Notes under the pieces: generated by a model
Databases searched by the model: none
Told to the model about the DNA's origin: nothing
Seen by the model: only the letters and a program-made list of their open reading frames with translations
Assembly: GCA_003008705.1 (NCBI GenBank)
Contig: PDUO01000014.1
Coordinates: 275,608 to 339,607, forward strand
Origin: Pezicula radicicola
Lineage: Eukaryota; Ascomycota; Leotiomycetes; Helotiales; Dermateaceae
DNA length: 64,000 bases
Direction: 5' to 3'
Shown here: piece by piece, positions 57,252-64,000 of the stretch
Numbering within the stretch: the first letter of the stretch is position 1
Layout of the letters: the number at the start of each line of letters is the position of its first letter
Translations under genes and position numbers: made by a program

Positions 57252-57971
57252 GCTTGTTGAGGTTTGTGGAGGGCGTCTGAGTCGGGATCTCGTCTGCTGG
57301 TGACAAGTGATTTTCTGTGCGTGCTTTTCTGAGACTATTTAGTTAGCAGTTCAGTCGGTGCACCAGGATGCTCTATACCTTGAGATCTCTGCACTTGAGT
57401 GCGAGCCATGGTCGAAGAAAGGATGTTTTGTTGTGAGTAGAATTTCTTAGCTGAAAATGAGGATAGGCAAGCGCTAGACGAATTGATTTACGTTTAGGGA
57501 TACCGAGCGTCGACCACAGTATAGGCAGATCCGATCAACTATCGGATATTGTAGCTACTATAAATCGGCGGCCTCAAGAATGTACAGATGTCGTCGTTAT
57601 AGTATAATGCTGCGTTGCGACCGACTTCGTGCCGTCGCGGATGGAGGTATCACGATCGCCGTGCAGAGGTTTAGCCTTAAGAGAGGAGCCGAAGCTGGAA
57701 GGAAGGAAAAGAAGGATGCTATACTATACTAGGTATCGAAGTCGGTGTTTTTTTTATTAGAACCGTTTCCAATGTAGGTCTCAACCATAACTGACGAACG
57801 AAGGGTATAATTTTGATATTCGTACTCTAGCTTCGTCACGTGCTTACGTCTTCAAGCCACACAATTTATCTTTATGCCTAAGGCTCCAAACATGAAAACA
57901 ATATACATTACTCGCCCGACTCTCTTACACGAAACTTTTCTCCCTTTTGATAGAAATTAAAAAAAAATAGA
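57252..57971. other. Intergenic, nothing recognised
   Basis: No gene is supported between the kinase-like gene and the inverted-repeat element. The right half is AT-rich. Confidence 0.5.
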
Positions 57972-57973
57972 TA

Positions 57974-59191
57974 CAGTAGGCCTCGATTCCGGTGTCCTCT
58001 TTGTATACTCTTATGAAATCCTTTTCCGGTGTTGTAAGATCAACTCTTCACTTTCGATACTTCTATAGATAAACTATATTCTCTTAGTAACATTGAAGTA
58101 CTTCCTACTTATATTTTCGTACCAGTTTTTCATTTCCTGATATCTTATTAGAATACAACCAAATTCTCTACAACCCTGTTCCATTTAGCCCAGAGTACCT
58201 ATAAAATGTTCTACCTCTCTAAACCTTTCCCTTTCCATTCAACTCCTCTCCTCGTGAATCACCAATAACCGCTTATCCCAGTCTCGACTTTAAAGTATAC
58301 GGTCCAGCGGCCACCTCCTCCAGTGACCATTTTCCGGTGATCTAGCCCAATTCAATACCATTATTCTATTTTTCAATTATCTCTTGTTCCATAGAATATA
58401 TCTTGTCGTTGAACCACTGGCCAATACCATCCTTAGATACTATATTTAGAGGTATTGGGGGCTCCTGCTTCTATACCTATGGACCAGAGCCTTGATTGAA
58501 ACATATCCAGATATATTCGTAGATTCTCTTAGGTTGATAGGAATATATCCAAGTTCTATCTATGGCTCGCTTTTCGAGTATATATCCTTGTATATATTTG
58601 GTCTACAGAAATTGAAGCACCCTTGTCATGATTAGGCTGCTTTTCAGCTATTCTACCTCTGCCCGAGCTCTTCGTTCTGGCGCTGCTGCTCTACGACGTA
58701 TTCTAGCCTTGTATCCATCTTCTGTTTCCCTCGGATCTTTTTCCATGATCTTTTCCTTAGTATCGCTGCCGCCATGTCTCTTGAGATACATTTCCCAGTC
58801 AGGCTAGTTCCATTCGTAGAAAGGTTCGATAATCTTGTGTATCTTAGATGTAATATCCGATACTTCAGTAAGCTCCGTTAGAGGGTCGTAGATTCTTAGT
58901 AGATCAATTAAGGGTATCAGTATATCCAAATCCTTCTGGGACATTGTTGAATATACTTTTGTTTACGAAGGGAAGGAAACTTAAGTGAAGGCGTTTCCGC
59001 TGGTGCCTCGCAGCCGAAGTGGTATTTCAATCTTCGCTGACTAATCAGCTCTCAGGCCACAAGGCTGTCACAGGATGACCATAATAATAACTAAGACACG
59101 GCTAACCGGAATCATCCTAGCGGTGAATAAGTGTGGCTTATATAAACTTTAAGAGGGTATACAAAGAGGACACCGCAATCGAAGCCTACCG
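57974..59191. mobile_element. 1,218-bp TIR element flanked by TA
   Basis: The left end, CAGTAGGCCTCGATTCCGG from 57974 on, is matched by the reverse complement of the right end, CGGTAGGCTTCGATTGCGG, ending at 59191. The arms agree over about 40 bases, including CGGTGTCCTCTTTGTATAC, with few mismatches. TA lies directly outside both ends (57972-57973 and 59192-59193), the target duplication of Tc1/mariner and Fot1/pogo-type transposons. The inside carries no transposase but a mutated gene of another kind (58273-58944). It is best seen as a non-autonomous element. Confidence 0.8.
58273..58944 (-). pseudogene. RIP-mutated non-transposase gene inside TIR element
   Basis: From ATG at 58944 (MSQKDLDILIPLIDLLRIYD) the frame runs 223 codons to TAA at 58273-58275, interrupted by about seven TAG codons and no frameshift. 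Each TAG stands where CAG (Gln) is likely, for instance after FYEWN and after RARAEVE. A basic helix GYKARIRRRAAAPERRARAE followed by a leucine-containing helix recalls bZIP proteins. The later part is Trp/Tyr-rich. All-TAG damage with an intact frame is the mark of C to T RIP mutation of the coding strand. The family is not recognised. Confidence 0.7.
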
Positions 59192-59246
59192 TATTTACTA
59201 GACCATATCTTCCTAAATAAAAAAAACATGCTGGTAACTAGCACGA

Positions 59247-61177
59247 CTATATAAATACAGTTTCTGTAACTCTACTCTCATCTTGTTCTGCCCAATTGTT
59301 ATAGTAACCATCTAATGCTTTGGTTGGTTGATGGAAAACCTTTGGTGGTTTCCTGACAGCATTTCTCGTTTTTGATTCCTTAGAAACTGCTGGTTTAAGT
59401 TCTATCATCTCAGTGTCGTGAGGTGTCTTCTGGTTTTTCTCAATACTCTCTGGACGATATTCTACCTCGTGGAATTCAACTATGTTCTCCCCCGATGTCA
59501 TGCTTATAGCTATGCGTCTTAAATTATTGGTAAAGTCTGGGTCTCCACAAGCTAAATGTGTTAGTTTCTTAGATTTATGAGAACAAGCTTAAGACATACC
59601 AACTATAATGTTTCCGCGATATTTTCTTATTTCTTGTCTAACAGCATTTTCTAAGGACTTCTTTGTAGCGGCGTAAGATTGGAAAGTTGGATTTTTAGTG
59701 CTGGTTACCGGCACGGTTACCGGCACCATTCCCGGATAAAAGCAGAGGATTGCGAGCTACTACTTGTTAGTTATATCCATAAGCTTTATTGAGACTTACC
59801 GTTTTTCGAGAAGGGTCAAGATCTTGTAGCCTCTCAAGATATTCTAAAGCCCAGAACCTATCAGAGTCATAGTCGAGCTCCCAAAGCAAATCAACCTTCT
59901 TTGTTTTGTCCTTGTGCATCTGCCCTAAACCTCTCTTTTTAGAACTCTTTTTAAGTTGTTGCTTAATTTGATAGTCGGAGTAGTTTCTTCTTAGAAGGAA
60001 CTGTGCTTGAGTGAGGACACCTGCAATACCAATTCCTTTGGCAGCTAATATAACAGTTTCATGTTTCTCAAGGTCGAGTCTGTTGCCGTAAGGACCTTCA
60101 AAGACTACAGAACACTTAACACTTTCCCTTGAGATATTGAACTCCCTTAGTAGTCTAGAGGTAAGTCCACGTTGTGGAGAAATCAGGAGGCTTAATTTGG
60201 TGTGCGCATTCTCATATTGGTACCAAGCGATCATAAACGGGTGGGCTTGCACTCGATAGCGCCATTTAAGGTCCGTAAAATACAAATAGATATATCGACC
60301 CGGCTCTAGATTTAAATGGCCTTCGACGTTGACTAGAAGTTTAATAACGGGCCCATTAAAAAGCTCATATTTAATAATTCTTGCGCGAAATTGCGAGTAT
60401 ATGCGAAAGGCCCGGGAAATAACAGCCAGGAACCAAATGGAAATCGCTATTGTAGGGTACACAAAGGGGTACACAAATGAGGCAAATTTCATTTGCAACA
60501 AGTGCCATAACAACATAGCTGAAGACCCTAAAGCGAGAAAGACATGCGTTTGTTGGAAAAGCTCGTAGGAGAGACGCCGCATAAAGCTGAAAGAGAGAGA
60601 AAGGATTAAGCCTAGGGCTCCTATTACCTGGCATCTACCAGTTAGCATTTTCTTCCGCGTATGAGGTTTTACATACGAAAAACCCTGAGGTTGTTATTGC
60701 GTTTCTTTCCCAGCTACCGAGTAATATAAGAATAGTGTGTATTAGGCCTTGTATAATAGTAATTCGTCCAATCCAATGATGGAAAAGATAGTATGATTCT
60801 AGAGGTACTCCGACAAGAGGGTTCGCACGGCCTCCTAAGAATAACGGGATAAAGTTAATTGCCGCCATTGTTCCCGATCTCGAAATGACGTCTTGGTGGG
60901 TCCTGATTCCGAGAACCGGCAAGAAAAGAAGACCATTGGCCAAAAACATGCATGTGATCAGGAGGGCTTGGAAGCGAGTGATACTGAAAGTGTACGTCCA
61001 ACAAAAGAACTTGATTTTTAACAATGGATAGAAATAATGCCTCAGCATATGTGAACGAACCCAAGGATAGATTGTCATGATTATTCTGAACAACATAGGA
61101 GAAATAAGAAGGACTGTAAAACTGGCCACTGCCACAGCATACCATACAGTAACAGCAGGCATAACTTTGGTTGTCAC
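59247..61177 (-). CDS. Ferric-reductase-type transmembrane protein
   Basis: Exons 61177-60677, 60627-59800, 59756-59600 and 59551-59247 give 596 residues; the introns are 43-49 bases. The N-terminal half is multi-pass, with the haem-binding ferric-reductase core: YYLFHHWIGRITIIQGLIHT and, after the first intron, ELFQQTHVFLALGSSAML. The FAD-binding part shows HPFMIAWY, and the NAD(P)-binding part VVFEGPYG and AAKGIGIAGVL, with GxGxxG kept. The last exon has the usual VACGDPDF near-end motif and VEFHEVEY. Such proteins reduce Fe(III) or Cu(II) at the plasma membrane before uptake. FRE genes are also frequent Starship cargo. No lesion is seen. Confidence 0.85.
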
Positions 61178-61735
61178 AGGAAGAAACCAAGGTGAAGCGC
61201 GGATTGATTTTCAGAAGTACTCCAAAGATTACCACGTCACCAGTTACTAAAAACAGGAATCTATCTCCTCGAAGAATTTCTCAAGTTCCTCAACAATAAA
61301 ACCAACAACAATAATTGAAATTACAATAGTGTGTACACAACTACTACCGTATGGAGACGTCTGGGCTGGAACAATTCGCCCTTCCGAGTTCCGACCGCAG
61401 TTTTCCGTTTCTCGATTTCTGTTTTCTGTTTTCTGTTTCTCAAAACCGAAGATCCTAGGAACAATGTGCATGCAGATCGCTACTGTAGGGTTACCCCTGC
61501 GTGCAATGCGGTGCCGCGGCGCTTAACCTAACAGGGGTGTGGTAGCACCTGTTGGAGGGATGATTTTTCGGTGCCTTGAGAAGTCACACTCGAAGTTGCT
61601 CTTAAAGAGTAATGGATTTCTCCCAGTATTTCAAATTCGCAATTCAAAACTGACTTTTAAACGGAAGCTTGCACTTCTCACCACCACACTCTACTTTACA
61701 GTACCCATAATCCAATACACGCATCACCATCCACT
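61178..61735. other. Intergenic between divergent genes
   Basis: This stretch separates the divergently transcribed ferric-reductase gene and the MADS-like gene. It contains a TTCTGTTTTCTGTTTTCTGTTT tract near 61417. No gene is supported. Confidence 0.5.
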
Positions 61736-62393
61736 ATGAGAGTCCAGTCCGTCAATGCCAGATTCAATCGCCGCAAGATTGGCGTTATGAAAAAAGGCCA
61801 TTATCTGTGGAGCCTCCTTCCGAATGCTAAAATTGATATCCGAGTTCATGATGGGCAGAATTTGTTCGAATTCGCCTCGCACAATGCCGACGAAATGACT
61901 GAGATCCTTCGGATGCCTGTTAATGTAAGTTCTCGGAAAGCCATGCTGACGAGTCTGATACTAATAATCAACGCAGCCGGAGAACAGGTTGACTCCTGCA
62001 AATTTTGTCACTTTATTTGAGGCAGGTCTTGGTGATGGTCATAGTGCTCATCAAACTATTATACCACCCCAAACACCTCCGCACGAGTCTGTCTTCGTCG
62101 ACTCTTCTCCCCTCCAATCCCAAGCGCCCTCCCTCCTCGAGACACCAGTACTTAGGCCCGAGACATCCTCATTTAGGCCCGAGATATCCTCATTTAGGCC
62201 CGAGACATCCTCACTTAGGCCCGAGACACAACCTGGTCAGACTATCCATGGGAATGTAGAAACTGCGCGTTCTCGACGAAATGGAAGACCAACGCCACGA
62301 AGGCAGAGCAAGAGGAAGCTTACTAGGGGAAAGAGTCATTACGGGTTTATCAGAGATGAAGATAATGCTGACAACATTGCCGAAGACGACTGA
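61736..62393 (+). CDS. MADS-box-like protein with heptad repeats
   Basis: Exons 61736-61924 and 61977-62393 give 201 residues. Residues 8-50 resemble a MADS/SRF domain: RFNRRKIGVMKKGHYLWSLL, then AKIDIRVHDGQNLFEFAS, with basic helix, short strand and the closing LFEFAS. Residues 135-165 are four tandem heptads of the type RPETSSF, from a 21-base repeat at about 62150-62230. A basic region RRNGRPTPRRQSKRKLTRGK (nuclear signal) and an acidic end follow. It is probably a small DNA-binding regulator, although the first helix is unusual and the assignment needs a profile search. Confidence 0.55.
62150..62230. repeat. 21-bp coding minisatellite
   Basis: TTAGGCCCGAGACATCCTCA is repeated about four times within the second exon of the MADS-like gene, encoding RPETSS heptads. 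Units differ at one or two bases. Confidence 0.8.
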
Positions 62394-62585
62394 CTGCACT
62401 TTTGTTGTGTCATGGTACCTTTAAGCTGATTAATTCTTTTCATCTATAGCTCCCCGAGATTTCATTATTTCGAGTTGTTTCTCTAGGTTTTCGGTCGGCA
62501 TTTTATTAAGTTTGGGTTAGTCATCCTGTCTTTATAATTTTGTTGGTCATTTTTATTTTATTTCTATGTTATGTACTTAAAATTG

Positions 62586-63986
62586 TCAAATATTCCTTGG
62601 CCTTTTGCTTCTAGTATCTCCATCTGATCGTGACCGTTTGTTCCCATGGAAATGTATCAAATGCTCCGTACAACCTGGTGCGACCAAGTAATATGCACCA
62701 TCATACTTGTCCATATGCTCGACGATATACTCGAAGCTAATAGGTTCAAACCCAGTATTCTCGAGTTTCAACATAGTCCACCCAGCCCGTGTCTCAAGAT
62801 AAGCATGCATGTCTGTTATTTGCTTATCTGAGATTCTTAGTTCATTATATTCTACAAAGTGATAGATTTTTCCAATACTAGAAGAAGCGTTGGCGGTCCC
62901 AGTCGGCACCGTACGCCACGAGCTGCCGCTATCAAGAAAGTTGATATAAGAATCCTGAGCGGAGTCAGGAGTCTGAAAGGCGGCCGGAACAGATGATCGA
63001 CGATCTCGGGTAGAATCAAAGGTTGAGATTGTTGATCTTTGACTTTCCAATTCAGGAATAGAGCGAGGTTCTGAATTAGTTAGGGCGGATGTCCTTTGGG
63101 ACGTAAGTACTGATCGACTTTCGGGACGATCAGTACTTACGGAATCTTCATTGGTGGACTCCAGATGTCTATGGAAACGGGTCACTAGCTCTTCTATGCC
63201 AGGTGAAAGATCTCTTGCTTCAGGTGACAGCGAGATATTTCCTGGTAAGGGCAAGGATCTCGGTTGAGAATAAACACTAGTGGAATATGATGAGTTGGAC
63301 CGATAATGGCTAGTGGGAGAAGGTACAGATCTTGGGGCATAGACGCTTTCTGAATATTCGTGTAATAATGATAGCACGGAATTTGAAGGTGAGAGTAATG
63401 AGTTGAGCTCCTGTGGGAAACACGAGTTACCAATAGAACTAAGATTGGTGAGGTTATTATGATCATTTGGCGCCTGAGTATCTTCTTCGTTGGAAGGGCC
63501 AGATACTGATAGATTTTCTGGGATTACCATTGGTGAATAGGCTATTTCTTCACTGGTAAATCTGCCTGGAGTGAAGTGTATAGTAGGGATATCAAAGAAA
63601 GACTTGATGATGTCTTGCTGAACAAACATAATTGATGGATATAAATCTGTTTCCCGTGTCTCTGCTTCGTAAAGATTGTTTACAAACAAACGAGTGCGAA
63701 AGTACTCAAATGATTTTTGAAACGGTCTGCCGTACCTTCTTCCTAAAATCTCGCCATCATTATCACTTGGTATCTCTCGGAGTCCAGTTTCCATAGAAAT
63801 GGCATGAAAGTGATTGACCTCTTCCATTATCTTAGGATGGTTAAAACCAGACAAATATGCACCTTTCAGAAGTTGTAGTCTACATCGCTCGAGATCTTCT
63901 CTAGCTACTGATCTTGCAGAAAAGAGTCTGTCCTTAGTTCTTTCCTTTTTCGGGTCATCCTTGCTCACATAAGGAAACCGTCGCAT
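62586..63986 (-). CDS. Ser-rich hypothetical nuclear-type protein
   Basis: A single-exon frame of 466 residues starting 15 bases from the window edge, so an upstream exon may be missing. Residues 1-150 look ordered and helical (for example SFEYFRTRLFVNNLYE). Residues 150-360 are Ser/Pro/Thr-rich with many SRS and SxxP motifs, likely disordered and phosphorylated. Residues 375-445 are again ordered (GKIYHFVEYNELRISDKQI). The tail GNKRSRSDGDTRSKRPRNI contains a bipartite nuclear signal. Family not recognised. Confidence 0.6.
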   Translation of the reverse strand: MRRFPYVSKDDPKKERTKDRLFSARSVAREDLERCRLQLLKGAYLSGFNHPKIMEEVNHFHAISMETGLREIPSDNDGEILGRRYGRPFQKSFEYFRTRLFVNNLYEAETRETDLYPSIMFVQQDIIKSFFDIPTIHFTPGRFTSEEIAYSPMVIPENLSVSGPSNEEDTQAPNDHNNLTNLSSIGNSCFPQELNSLLSPSNSVLSLLHEYSESVYAPRSVPSPTSHYRSNSSYSTSVYSQPRSLPLPGNISLSPEARDLSPGIEELVTRFHRHLESTNEDSVSTDRPESRSVLTSQRTSALTNSEPRSIPELESQRSTISTFDSTRDRRSSVPAAFQTPDSAQDSYINFLDSGSSWRTVPTGTANASSSIGKIYHFVEYNELRISDKQITDMHAYLETRAGWTMLKLENTGFEPISFEYIVEHMDKYDGAYYLVAPGCTEHLIHFHGNKRSRSDGDTRSKRPRNI

Positions 63987-64000
63987 TGCGGAGACGAAAA

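Noticed and set aside
1..64000. CRISPR arrays, bacterial operons, riboswitches or rRNA genes
   Set aside because: None seen; the window is a eukaryotic, intron-containing genome segment.

Overview
The window is eukaryotic, from a filamentous ascomycete, probably a leotiomycete-type mould (the class is inference). Almost all convincing genes are split by short GT-AG introns of about 43-100 bases. A cell-wall alpha-1,3-glucan synthase is present, and the accessory genes belong to families typical of filamentous ascomycetes (2EXR, F-box, DUF3435, fungal APH kinases). Several AT-rich blocks have coding sequences filled with TAG/TAA codons where CAG/CAA is expected, the signature of repeat-induced point mutation (RIP).

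Layout. 1-8.4 kb is the 3' nine-tenths or more of one large conserved gene, the alpha-1,3-glucan synthase, read in 18 exons. Right after it the character changes. 9.5-12.1 kb carries an 811-codon DUF3435 tyrosine-recombinase-like gene (the Starship 'captain' superfamily) with one in-frame stop. 12.1-18.8 kb is AT-rich wreckage holding a second, heavily mutated DUF3435 gene, a decayed copy of a 1.2-kb gene-bearing repeat and a frameshifted F-box-like pseudogene. 19.7-56 kb is accessory territory with many lineage-specific genes: a 2EXR protein, an FHA-domain protein kinase with a suspicious C-terminal stop, the second and better copy of the 1.2-kb repeat with a bZIP-like gene, two related orphan genes, a tandem pair of acidic-tailed paralogues sharing an odd 5' splice site, two F-box proteins, a secreted Ser/Thr-rich protein, a Gln-rich protein, MADS-like fragments and an APH-fold kinase. 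56.5-64 kb holds a kinase-like gene, a 1,218-bp TA-flanked element with terminal inverted repeats carrying a RIP-mutated non-transposase gene, a ferric-reductase-type flavocytochrome gene, a small MADS-like gene with heptad repeats and a Ser-rich nuclear-type protein.

How it fits together. Nothing here looks like a metabolic gene cluster. The most economical reading is a conserved gene bordering a repeat-rich accessory compartment that starts with a recombinase pointing inward. A captain-like gene at the left edge, gene-poor cargo and a ferric reductase downstream resemble a Starship giant transposon, but no right end or target-site duplication can be seen, so this remains a hypothesis. Many small orphan genes are predicted from open frames and splice sites only; confidences reflect that.
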